A stretch of DNA of 30,110 bases, taken from assembly GCA_003140275.1 (NCBI GenBank), contig PLJQ01000467.1:1-30110 (forward strand), read 5' to 3'. A program made the position numbers and the translations under genes. This document shows, piece by piece, positions 21,727 to 29,175 of the stretch. Origin of the DNA: Limisphaerales bacterium. Lineage in GTDB: Bacteria; Verrucomicrobiota; Verrucomicrobiia; Limisphaerales; PALSA-1396. Within the stretch, counting starts at the first letter, position 1. Each line of letters begins with the position of its first letter. Under the pieces are notes generated by a model. That model worked only from the letters and a program-made list of their open reading frames with translations. It had not been told where the DNA came from and did no database searches.

Positions 21727-22172
21727 ACCGGTATCTTAACGCGGCAACCAGGGCGTTGTCAAAATTCAAAAGGCCCCGGTAGTCAGGTAGTTCAAGTGCG
21801 TTCATGGACTCGGATTATTATTCCGATTTTTGCGAGATAATTTGGTTGGGTTTTTTAATCTCCTTTCGAGCCGGTGGGATTCGTTGGCAACATATTAGTA
21901 AGTGTGTGAGCAAAACTTTGAGAAGGAACGGCGGAAGTCGGAATTTTGAAGACACGCTGAGTGCCAGTTTGAGGGTCGTGAAAAACGCGGCGGAGTTGCC
22001 TTGAGTGCGGGAGCATTTTTTCTTTGCAGCGTTCGCAACAGGCGATACTTTCAAGTCGTCTGCTGCCGTCGTTCGGCAGGCAAGTCGCTTGAAGTTCTGA
22101 CACTTGGGCGTCGCTTGTGAAAGACACTGTTCTTTGAAAAGCAGGCGAAACGCTTGTTTTTCAGACCGTTAA
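21727..22172. other. 446-nt gap before tRNA-Thr without a recognisable gene
   Basis: Short frames of 66-90 residues exist on both strands but have no family features and overlap each other. The region is A/T-richer at its left end. It probably holds the tRNA promoter. The palindrome-like AAAAGCAGGCG...GCTTGTTTT at about 22137-22160 lies just before the tRNA. Confidence 0.4.
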
Positions 22173-22247
22173 GCCAGTTTAGCTCAGTGGTAGAGCAACG
22201 GTTTTGTAAACCGTCGGTCGTCGGTTCAAATCCGACAACTGGCTCCA
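22173..22247 (+). tRNA. tRNA-Thr (anticodon UGU)
   Basis: Complete cloverleaf: acceptor GCCAGTT with AACTGGC, D arm GCTCAGTGGTAGAGC, anticodon stem ACGGT/ACCGT with loop TTTGTAA (anticodon TGT), T arm GTCGG-TTCAAAT-CCGAC, discriminator T and an encoded CCA. All stems pair. The first 37 nt are duplicated exactly at 20166-20202, 2007 bp upstream. Confidence 0.96.
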
Positions 22248-22335
22248 CTTGAAAAATAAGGGTTCTCACCTGTTTTTAGGGTGCGGAAGCCGGACTCCTT
22301 TTGCTCTTGTGACACACTGATGCAACAGTTGGCAC

Positions 22336-22548
22336 ATGGAAACAACGCCTTGTGTTACTCCTGCGCAACCTGCCGTTTCGCGCTCACGAATGACGCCGGG
22401 CGCGTGGCGGGCGCGCGCGGAAATCTGCCAGCGTGATTCACATACATTACCGCAGCTTGTGCGGCCAGTGGACGCGCAACGCTGGTTCAACGTCAAACCC
22501 GAAAACCCGACCAACGTGATTGCCATGTCCGCAACGACCACCGCTTGA
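22336..22548 (+). CDS. possible 70-residue small protein of unknown function
   Basis: An open frame beginning METTPCVTPAQPAVSRSRMT and ending NPTNVIAMSATTTA. No family is recognised and there is no ribosome binding site. It ends one base before a possible GTG start of the next gene at 22550, an arrangement that would fit coupling. It could equally be non-coding leader DNA of the phage-like segment. Confidence 0.25.
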   Translation: METTPCVTPAQPAVSRSRMTPGAWRARAEICQRDSHTLPQLVRPVDAQRWFNVKPENPTNVIAMSATTTA

Positions 22549-23473
22549 AGTGAATCACAGCAAGCAGGAAACTTTTTTTTGGCTGGAAGACGCACACTTG
22601 CTCAAATCCGCAGATATTGTCTTGCGCGAGGTAAACGAACTGGATGGCGCAGAGCAGAAAGGATTTTGGGCGGGTCAAGAGTCGGCGGAACTTTTAACGA
22701 GACTAAAGGCACTGCCAGACAAAACATTCTCCAGAATAATCCGCAAAACAATCGCGTCTCATCCCACGAAGATTTTGGATTACAGCCGCGTCCAGAAGAG
22801 TCGCAGCCTGGCTCAGGACATCGTGATCTCTCTTGCCCGGCGTGAGGTCTCAATTGACGAATTGGACAAACACCTGAACGAGCCGGGCGATATGGCAAGT
22901 GGCGCTCTCCGGTTGAGATTAAAGAAGGTCGCACTTGCCCACGTTGGAGCGACAGGCAACATCAATGACCGCTTGGTAGCCGCCGCCCTGAGCCTCGGAA
23001 AAATCACCATGCAAGACGTGGATCGGGCCAAGCGGAAACGAAAGAGGCGTGCATTGGTTGACTTGGAACGAATCAGCATTGTCGCTCGATTCCTTGTGAA
23101 ATTCTGGTGCGGTGAGAAGGGCGATTTCACCCGCGTGCGCCAGCGTCGAGGGAGGGTAGAAATGTTCCACATTTTCTCCTGTTATGAAAAGGACGGAAGG
23201 ACTGTCTCGCGCAATGTGCCCGGTGCGAAGTTTCGTATCCATCGGTGGCCTCGACAGCAATTCTTCGTGCCGCCGCTCTGCTTTTTCAACAACAAGACGC
23301 TCTCGACTTTCTGCGCAATTGGTTTGAACATGAGCCAGAGCGCGCCGGAAACCTCCGTTGCTGCCATTAAGCAGTGGGTGAGCCGACTCCAGTTGGAACG
23401 GCCAAACCACTCAGCCGCACCGAAAATTAGAGAAGTGAGGCAGCAAGAAGACGGGCTTTGTTTTTATCATTGA
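22520..23473 (+). CDS. hypothetical protein upstream of the terminase genes
   Basis: An open frame of 317 codons from a TTG at 22520; a GTG at 22550 (10 residues in) is an equally good start. I do not recognise the family. The first half is helical and charged (LLTRLKALPDKTFSRIIRKTI), with a very basic patch DRAKRKRKRRA near residue 170-180. The second half has several aromatic and Cys residues (FFVPPLCFFNNKTLSTFCAIGL). Basic composition suggests nucleic-acid binding, but that is inference. It lies directly upstream of the terminase small-subunit gene on the same strand, so it may be a phage-derived accessory gene. Confidence 0.6.
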   Translation: MPCPQRPPLEVNHSKQETFFWLEDAHLLKSADIVLREVNELDGAEQKGFWAGQESAELLTRLKALPDKTFSRIIRKTIASHPTKILDYSRVQKSRSLAQDIVISLARREVSIDELDKHLNEPGDMASGALRLRLKKVALAHVGATGNINDRLVAAALSLGKITMQDVDRAKRKRKRRALVDLERISIVARFLVKFWCGEKGDFTRVRQRRGRVEMFHIFSCYEKDGRTVSRNVPGAKFRIHRWPRQQFFVPPLCFFNNKTLSTFCAIGLNMSQSAPETSVAAIKQWVSRLQLERPNHSAAPKIREVRQQEDGLCFYH

Positions 23474-23543
23474 AAGGGGGTGCCGTTTTCACGTTACACT
23501 TTCAAGTTAGCCGTAATTGCGCGACGGGCGTTAAATTCCGTCC

Positions 23544-24092
23544 ATGAAAACGCAAATGCACCTCGACGCCGCTGCGGACAATAAATCAGCGGCAACCAAC
23601 GACCCTGTGGCCGTGACCACCAAATCCACCCGCTTGACAACCAAGCCGCCCGCCCGACGCAAAAAGGGGCGCCCTACCGTCCGCACACCGGAGCGGGCGA
23701 AAATACTTTGCGACGCCGTGGCGGCGGGCCTGCCATTCATCCAAGCGTGCGCCGTGGCAAAAATCTGTGCCGAGACGTTTTGCAAGTGGCGCGACCAGGA
23801 CGCAAATTTCCGGCAGGCAATTGAAACCGCGGTGGCGCTGGGCGTGGCACGGCGGCTGAAGAAAATCGAGGACGCGAGCGACGCGGGTGACTGGCGCGCG
23901 AGCGCCTGGCTTTTGGAACACGTGCATCCGCAGTACTTCAGCCGCAATCGAATTGAAGTCACCGGGGCGGACGGCGCGCCGCTCTCGGTAACCGTCGCGG
24001 TGTGTCTGCCGCAAAAGGACGACGAACCGGCTATTGAAGTCCACGCCATCCCGGAAAACATCCCAGTCAACGGAGGCAAAGATGAAAACTAA
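23544..24092 (+). CDS. terminase small subunit-like protein
   Basis: A 182-residue protein. After a low-complexity N terminus come the basic stretch PPARRKKGRPTVRTPERAKI and a helix-turn-helix-like segment, AVAAGLPFIQACAVAKICAETFCKW (about 60-84), as in small terminase subunits that bind phage packaging sites (G-x-x-x-x-x-A-C-x-x-x-G-I-x-x-x-T-x-x-x-W). The C-terminal half (WLLEHVHPQYFSRNRIEVTG) is also common in such proteins. Its end overlaps the start of the large subunit gene by 11 nt, which supports the assignment. DNA packaging role is inferred from this pairing. Confidence 0.75.
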   Translation: MKTQMHLDAAADNKSAATNDPVAVTTKSTRLTTKPPARRKKGRPTVRTPERAKILCDAVAAGLPFIQACAVAKICAETFCKWRDQDANFRQAIETAVALGVARRLKKIEDASDAGDWRASAWLLEHVHPQYFSRNRIEVTGADGAPLSVTVAVCLPQKDDEPAIEVHAIPENIPVNGGKDEN

Positions 24093-25518
24093 ACTGCAAC
24101 TGCAACCGCAACCGGGACCGCAGACCGAGTTTCTTCGTTCGCGGGCGGACATCGCCATTTTCGGCGGTGCCGCGGGCGGGGGAAAATCGTTCGCGCTTTT
24201 GCTTGAACCGCTGTTCCATATCAGCAACGCAAAATTTCGGGCGGTCATCTTCCGCCGCACCGTTCCAATGTTAAAACAGCCGGGCAGTCTGTGGGACGCG
24301 AGCTACGATATATTCACGCGGCTCAGAGCGGTGGCCAAAGAGTCAACCCATGAGTGGGTATTCCCATCGCGCGCCGTCGTTAAATTCAGCGGCCTGGAAT
24401 TGGAATCGGACGCTTACGGTTGGCAGGGGAGCGAAATTTGCCTGCTCGCTTTTGATGAGCTTACGCAGTTCAGCGAGAAACAATTTTTCTATATGCTCAG
24501 TCGCAACCGTTCAACGTGCGGCGTGCGGCCCTACGTGCGGGGCACCTGCAATCCTGACGCAGATTCATGGCTGAGGAATTTCCTCCGCTGGTGGATTGAT
24601 GACGCCAGCGGACTTCCGATCAAAGAACGTAGTGGCGTGCTGCGCTGGTTCGTTCGCCGTGATGATGAAATCATTTGGGGCGACACGCGGGCGGAGTTGA
24701 TTGCAAAGTTTGGCGACGATGCCGAGCCAAAGTCCGTCACGTTCATTCCGGCGAACGTCCGCGACAACAAAATCCTTCTCGAAAAAGATCCCGCTTATGT
24801 CAGCAACCTGAAAGCCTTGTCGTTGGTGGAACGCGAACGGCTTCTCGACGGCAACTGGAATGTCCGGGCGACGGCGGGCAGCTATTTCAAGCGCGAGTGG
24901 TTCAGCATCGTGGACGCCGCCCCCGGTGAAATCGTCGCCCGTTGCCGCTACTGGGACCGCGCGGCCACGGAGAAGCGCAGCGACAATAATCCCGATGCGA
25001 CCATTGGCTTGCTCCTCTCGAAAGACGCGCGCGGTATCTACTACGTTGAACACGTTCGGAAAATGTTCGGCAGTCCGCACAAAGTTGAACAAGCGATGGT
25101 CAACTGCGCAAAGTCGGATGGTGTTCAAACCATCGTCGCCTTCATGCAAGACCCCGGCAGCGCGGGCGTCGCGGAAGCACAGGCCACAGCGCGAGCGCTC
25201 GACGGCTTCAACGTGCGGTTCGCCCCGGCGACCGGGGACAAAGCAACGCGAGCCAAACCCGTGTCAGCGCAAGCCGAAGCGGGCAACATCAAATTAGTTC
25301 GCGGATTGTGGAACGATGATTTGCTCCGCGTGCTGGAAAACTTCCCCGTCGCCAAACACGACGATGAAGTTGATGCACTCAGCGGCGCACACGGAATTTT
25401 GGGCGACCATTCAACGGGCGCGTTCGCCTCCTCGCGGGACTACCACATGTCCGCGCTTCGCAGCGACCTGTTCATCACGGAGAACATACAGCTCAACGCG
25501 GATTTTTTCGGGACTTGA
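24082..25518 (+). CDS. phage terminase large subunit
   Basis: The ATP-driven DNA-packaging motor and nuclease of tailed phages. The 478-residue protein has Walker A GGAAGGGKS near residue 28-36, Walker B CLLAFDE near 120, the coupling motif region RGTCNPD, and a C-terminal RuvC-like nuclease with catalytic acids in CRYWDRA (about 289), AFMQDPG (about 353) and HDDEVDALSGA (about 428). All motifs look intact, so it is not an obvious pseudogene. The ATG at 24082 follows a good ribosome binding site GGAGG at 5-nt spacing. No portal, protease or capsid gene follows; the next frames are a 25-codon ORF and an opposite-strand surface protein gene. Confidence 0.92.
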   Translation: MKTKLQLQPQPGPQTEFLRSRADIAIFGGAAGGGKSFALLLEPLFHISNAKFRAVIFRRTVPMLKQPGSLWDASYDIFTRLRAVAKESTHEWVFPSRAVVKFSGLELESDAYGWQGSEICLLAFDELTQFSEKQFFYMLSRNRSTCGVRPYVRGTCNPDADSWLRNFLRWWIDDASGLPIKERSGVLRWFVRRDDEIIWGDTRAELIAKFGDDAEPKSVTFIPANVRDNKILLEKDPAYVSNLKALSLVERERLLDGNWNVRATAGSYFKREWFSIVDAAPGEIVARCRYWDRAATEKRSDNNPDATIGLLLSKDARGIYYVEHVRKMFGSPHKVEQAMVNCAKSDGVQTIVAFMQDPGSAGVAEAQATARALDGFNVRFAPATGDKATRAKPVSAQAEAGNIKLVRGLWNDDLLRVLENFPVAKHDDEVDALSGAHGILGDHSTGAFASSRDYHMSALRSDLFITENIQLNADFFGT

Positions 25519-25545
25519 CCCGTCGCTGCCATCGCCGAGAGATGG

Positions 25546-25623
25546 ATGGACGACGCCAGCTTCGAGGCCATAGAACCGGAAGCGGAGCACTGGGAGCGTT
25601 GGCGGGAAAAATTTGGACAGTAG
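25546..25623 (+). CDS. possible 25-residue remnant after the terminase
   Basis: An ATG frame encoding MDDASFEAIEPEAEHWERWR and ending EKFGQ. It starts 27 nt after the terminase stop on the same strand. Composition is protein-like (acidic, aromatic), but it is very short; it could be the tail of a decayed downstream phage gene. Confidence 0.25.
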   Translation: MDDASFEAIEPEAEHWERWREKFGQ

Positions 25624-25669
25624 TGGGCGACGCGGTTTGTGGCTTTGAGTTGCGAGAGTAAGTCCAATC

Positions 25670-27805
25670 TCAGGGAGACAAAGTAACCGCCCGGTAAAAC
25701 CTGAACGGCAAATTTGTTCCACCAGGATCAGTGAACTGAACCGTGCCCCAAGTGTTAGTCACCGTGCCCGTTGAAATCCAATCCACGAGATTCGTTGACC
25801 CTAGAATCTGGTAGGACACGCCAAACTCGCCCGTCAGCGTCAATCGGAAGCCGTCGTCAACCAAACCCTCCAGGCAGGTGCCGACTCTCAAGCTCGGTCG
25901 CTTCGTGAAACTCGCCGTAATGACTTTGCTGGCATCCATCATCACGGACAAAGGATTCTGCGTCCCGCTCGCATCCCCACTCCAACCAATGAAGCTCTGC
26001 CCCGTGTCTGGCAGTGCCGTCAATTGAACGCTGTCCCCGGTGGTGTATTGATTCGCTTGCGGACTGCCTGTGATGTTTCCTCTACCATCCGCAACCAGAG
26101 CAAGAGCAAACTGGCTTGAATCTAAAGGCTGAAAGACAGCGGCAACGGTCGGATTCGCGTTGGTAACGAAAAAGGCCAGCGGATTGTCTGTGCTATTGGC
26201 GGCATTGCCCCAAAAGGACAAATAACTTCCGGCTGCTGGCAGCCCGCTAAAGCGAATTTGTGAGCCATACGGGTAAAATGCTGCGACCGGCGCTTGCCAG
26301 ATTGAACCGTTGCCGATTGTCATCGTGCTCACCGCTGTTCCGAAAACCGCTTGAACGCATTTGTCCCGCGTCATCTGAACACTCGCGACGGGATTAGTGC
26401 CGCTGACATCACCGAGCCATTGCAGAAGCGTCCATCCGGGCGCAGCCGTGGCCGTCACCACCACCTGCAAGTTGTTGAAGTCGTCGCCCGTCGGCGGTCC
26501 GATGGCCACGCTCCCGCCTCCATCGGTCCAACCCGACAAGGTATAAGGGCCTTGATACTCGTAAGCGCCAACGTCCACCGTTCCGGCGACGATACGTGCC
26601 CGGCCAGCCACGTCGGTCGTGCCGACGGCGTAGGAGTTGTTACCGGCGTTGATGCACGGAGAATCGGTTTGCAGACGCAAGTCGCCGCTGGCCAAGTCCA
26701 CGAACAGCGGTGCGCTGGTGAAATTGCTAGTGCCGCTGAAGGGAACTGGCATCGTGCAGCAGTAATTCAAGTTGCAGCCGACGGAGTTTGCGTTTTGATT
26801 CCCGTTGTTGTCGTTGTTGTAATACACGATGCAATTATCCAGATTGCAACCAAAGGCCCCGCCGCTACCACCGGATGCCCTGTTGCCAGTTAACGTGCAG
26901 TTCTTCAATGTGCCACCGCTTGCCCCGCCGCCTTCACCAAAAACAGCGACAGTGTTGCCGGTCAACACGCAGTTGTTCAACGTGCATGAATATGCTCCGC
27001 CGCCGTTAGCCTGGGCCGAGTTGCCGCTCAAGGTGCAGTTGTTCAGCGTGCTAGAGCTTGCGCCGCCGCCCCAATTATTGTCGTTACTGTCACCGGCTGC
27101 TGAGTTGCCGACGAGCGTGCAATTGTTCAGCGTGCTTGCGCTTGCACCACCACCTTGGTTTGCCGAGTTACCGGTCAGCGTGCAGTTGTTCAGCGTGGCA
27201 CCACTTGCCCCGCCGCCGCCAGCAGCACGTAAGTTGCCCGTGAGCGTGCAGTTGTTTAGCGTGCCTTTGTCGGCACCGCCACCGTTAGCCTGGGCCGAGT
27301 TGCCGGTCAGCACGCAGTTGGACACAACCGCACTGGTGGATTCGCACAAAACGCCACCGCCACTTCGTTCAAGAATTGGATCCGCCGTTTGGGAACTCCG
27401 CGTGGCGCCGTTGGTCAGTGTAAAGCCGACGAGGGTGGCGCCGTTGGTCAGATAGACGCAGCGCACCGCGCCGTCGCCGTTGGTTGTGCCCGGCACTTGA
27501 TAGCCTTGAATCAGCGTCACTGCCGGGCCGTTGACACTCTGTAGCGTCACTGCTTTGTCCACGGCCACGCGGTTGCCCATCGCGCCATACATCACCCGCA
27601 CGCCAGTCTGGTAAACGCCATTGGTCACTACGATTTCGTCGCCAGGGTCCGCCGCGTCAACAGCGTCTTGGATATTCGTCGCAGAGGTAGTCCAGTTGGT
27701 GAAAGGCGGCGTCGGGCTGGCGTTGTTCAAATCCACGTAACGCACCGTGACGCCGCTGACTTGGTTAAGCAGCGCAAGGCTGAGGAGGGTGATTGCTGTT
27801 TTCAT
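25670..27805 (-). CDS. secreted right-handed beta-helix repeat protein with InlB-type repeats
   Basis: A 711-residue exported protein. A signal peptide (MKTAITLLSLALLNQVSG) is followed by a parallel beta-helix (about 20-400) opening YVDLNNASPTPPFTNWTTSA, as in polymorphic outer-membrane-like and choice-of-anchor Q proteins. Residues about 165-330 hold at least seven copies of a roughly 20-25 residue unit, LNNCTLTGNSAxxxGGGA. The helix ends with SPCINAG and DVGAYEYQ (about 410). Then come bacterial InlB-like repeats (for example PGWTLLQWLGDVSGTNP and GQSFIGWSGDASGTQNP) and a C-terminal domain GSTNLVDW...FRFYRAV, common in verrucomicrobial secreted proteins. Function is unknown; adhesion or carbohydrate binding is inferred. 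Confidence 0.88.
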   Translation of the reverse strand: MKTAITLLSLALLNQVSGVTVRYVDLNNASPTPPFTNWTTSATNIQDAVDAADPGDEIVVTNGVYQTGVRVMYGAMGNRVAVDKAVTLQSVNGPAVTLIQGYQVPGTTNGDGAVRCVYLTNGATLVGFTLTNGATRSSQTADPILERSGGGVLCESTSAVVSNCVLTGNSAQANGGGADKGTLNNCTLTGNLRAAGGGGASGATLNNCTLTGNSANQGGGASASTLNNCTLVGNSAAGDSNDNNWGGGASSSTLNNCTLSGNSAQANGGGAYSCTLNNCVLTGNTVAVFGEGGGASGGTLKNCTLTGNRASGGSGGAFGCNLDNCIVYYNNDNNGNQNANSVGCNLNYCCTMPVPFSGTSNFTSAPLFVDLASGDLRLQTDSPCINAGNNSYAVGTTDVAGRARIVAGTVDVGAYEYQGPYTLSGWTDGGGSVAIGPPTGDDFNNLQVVVTATAAPGWTLLQWLGDVSGTNPVASVQMTRDKCVQAVFGTAVSTMTIGNGSIWQAPVAAFYPYGSQIRFSGLPAAGSYLSFWGNAANSTDNPLAFFVTNANPTVAAVFQPLDSSQFALALVADGRGNITGSPQANQYTTGDSVQLTALPDTGQSFIGWSGDASGTQNPLSVMMDASKVITASFTKRPSLRVGTCLEGLVDDGFRLTLTGEFGVSYQILGSTNLVDWISTGTVTNTWGTVQFTDPGGTNLPFRFYRAVTLSP
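26885..27335 (-). repeat. direct DNA repeats encoding beta-helix rungs
   Basis: The beta-helix rungs are recent enough to be repeats at DNA level: variants of a unit containing CAGTTGTTCAGCGTG recur about every 55-80 nt. This invites slippage and copy-number change. Confidence 0.75.
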
Positions 27806-27888
27806 ATTCGGCGGAATTAGGATGGCAAGAGAACACTACCGATAGAGGGGTGTAAGAAGCAACCCAAAAGTCGGACGCTTTCGGGGCA

Positions 27889-28143
27889 GTGAAAAGCTCC
27901 ACGCTTAAACGTCTTTTGAATCATCTGAGGCAACTCCGCACCGGGAGGCACTTGACTCAGGAGGCGTTCGCCGAAATCGCGGGCTTGTCTTACAAATACT
28001 ATCAAGCGGTTGAGACCGGCAAAAAACCAGACCTCCGACTTTCAACTTTGGACAGACTGGCCAAGGGTCACGGATTGGAATTGTACGAGTTGCTGTCACC
28101 GACTTTGCCGCGTACCAAAGCAAAAGCTCGCAAGAAATCCTGA
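27889..28143 (+). CDS. XRE-family helix-turn-helix regulator
   Basis: An 84-residue protein from a GTG start. Residues 8-65 form an HTH_XRE domain: LNHLRQLRTGRHLTQEAFAE, IAGLSYKYYQAVETGKK (recognition helix) and LDRLAKGHGLELYELLSP. The tail is very basic (RTKAKARKKS). Such small proteins are often phage or toxin-antitoxin repressors. It is divergent from the beta-helix gene (83-nt gap) and could control it. A dense set of inverted repeats follows at 28219-28378. Confidence 0.85.
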   Translation: MKSSTLKRLLNHLRQLRTGRHLTQEAFAEIAGLSYKYYQAVETGKKPDLRLSTLDRLAKGHGLELYELLSPTLPRTKAKARKKS

Positions 28144-28218
28144 CCAGGAAATGGGGCGGAATTTTCGGCAATCGCAACCAGCTAAGTCAGCTTTGCTTCG
28201 ATCAGAGAAATGATACTC

Positions 28219-28378
28219 CCCCGATGCGCTGCGTCGGGGTCAACCCAATTCGAGGCGTGCAACCAGCCAACGCCCTTTCTTGGCGAACGGTCGTTGCCGC
28301 GCGCGGCTGGCGGTCGCTCCCGCAACTGCACTGGTTTGCCAGCTCCGCCATTGGAGTTGTCTCACCGCACCGTTAGAC
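28219..28378. other. highly structured region with attC-like ends
   Basis: Several nested inverted repeats: CCCCGA/TCGGGG (28219-28239), CAACCCAAT (28241-28249) against ATTGGAGTTG (28350-28359), CCAGCC/GGCTGG (28263-28310) and CTGGTTTGCCAG (28331-28342). It ends in GTTAGAC (28372-28378), which fits the GTTRRRY core of integron attC sites, and starts with GTCAACC followed by CAATTCG, close to an attC start (GTCTAAC) with one base missing. Alternatively it is a bidirectional terminator or a structured RNA. Confidence 0.35.
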
Positions 28379-29173
28379 GGTGGATTTTGGGTCGCCCGCG
28401 AAGTGGAGAAGTTCCAGGATCTCGCTCCGCAGCCGGAGAAATTCCGGACGGTTGCGTTGGCGCGGACGATCGAGGGTGATCGGAATCGTTCGTTCGATGC
28501 GGCCGGGGCGCGGCGTCATGATGATGATGCGGTCGCTCATGTAGATCGTTTCGTCAATGTCATGCGTGACGAGGAGCACCGTGGTGCGGCGGGTTTGCCA
28601 GAGGCGCAGCACTTCGTCCTGCATGCGCATACGCGTGAAAGCGTCGAGCGCGCCAAGCGGCTCATCGAGGAGAAGAACTTTGGGATGATTGATCAGCGCT
28701 CGCGCCAACGCAACGCGCTGAGCCATGCCGCCGGAAAGATGATGCGGGTAGGCGTTCGCGAATGTCTCAAGGCCGACCAGGCGCATAAATTCGTCCACCT
28801 CGTGGCGTTTCTCGCGCAGCCTGCCGCGCGCGACCAGACCCGACTGGATATTGCGACGAACGGTGAGCCAGGGGAACAGATTGGGATCCTGAAAAACCAA
28901 ACCCCGTTCGGCACTGGGACCGGTAATTGGTTCCGCGCCGATCCACCGTTCACCCGTGTTGGGATCATCGAGACCCGCGAGCAGGCGAAGGAGGGTGGAT
29001 TTCCCGCATCCGCTGGGACCAACGAGGGAAACCAGTTCTCCCGCCCGGACGGCAAAGGACACGTTGTCCAGCGCCAGGGTCCTGGTATTCACGTTGTCAG
29101 GCGTCGGGAAATCCTTGCTTACGCCCACGATGCGGAGCGCGGCGACTTCGGTGGTGACAGTGGCGGCGGACAT
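28373..29173 (-). CDS. ABC transporter ATP-binding protein, nitrate/sulfonate/taurine type
   Basis: The 266-residue ATPase of an importer. Walker A is GPSGCGKSTLLRLLAGLDDP (about 52-71), the Q-loop VFQDPNLFPWLTV, the ABC signature LSGGMAQRVALARAL (about 142), Walker B VLLLDEPLGALD and the switch His in LLVTHDIDET. The combination with TPRPGRI near the end is typical of the SsuB/TauB/NrtD branch. The substrate cannot be read from the ATPase. The ATG at 29173 begins 2 nt after the permease stop, so the two genes are translationally linked; an in-frame GTG nine bases earlier overlaps the permease. Confidence 0.93.
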   Translation of the reverse strand: MSAATVTTEVAALRIVGVSKDFPTPDNVNTRTLALDNVSFAVRAGELVSLVGPSGCGKSTLLRLLAGLDDPNTGERWIGAEPITGPSAERGLVFQDPNLFPWLTVRRNIQSGLVARGRLREKRHEVDEFMRLVGLETFANAYPHHLSGGMAQRVALARALINHPKVLLLDEPLGALDAFTRMRMQDEVLRLWQTRRTTVLLVTHDIDETIYMSDRIIIMTPRPGRIERTIPITLDRPRQRNRPEFLRLRSEILELLHFAGDPKSTV

Positions 29174-29175
29174 GG

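Noticed and set aside
22051..22269. Minus-strand 72-codon frame across the tRNA (VGFEPTTDGLQNRCSTTELN)
   Set aside because: This is the well-known false protein read antisense to tRNA genes; it covers tRNA-Thr exactly.
26829..27455. Plus-strand 208-codon frame rich in Pro and Val
   Set aside because: Antisense of the beta-helix repeats; its periodicity is inherited from them.
20161..28342. GGTTTGCCAG occurs at the tRNA scar (20161) and again near 28333, possibly ends of a larger 8-kb island
   Set aside because: Only ten bases are shared, and at 28333 they are explained by a local palindrome. Not enough for an attachment-site claim.
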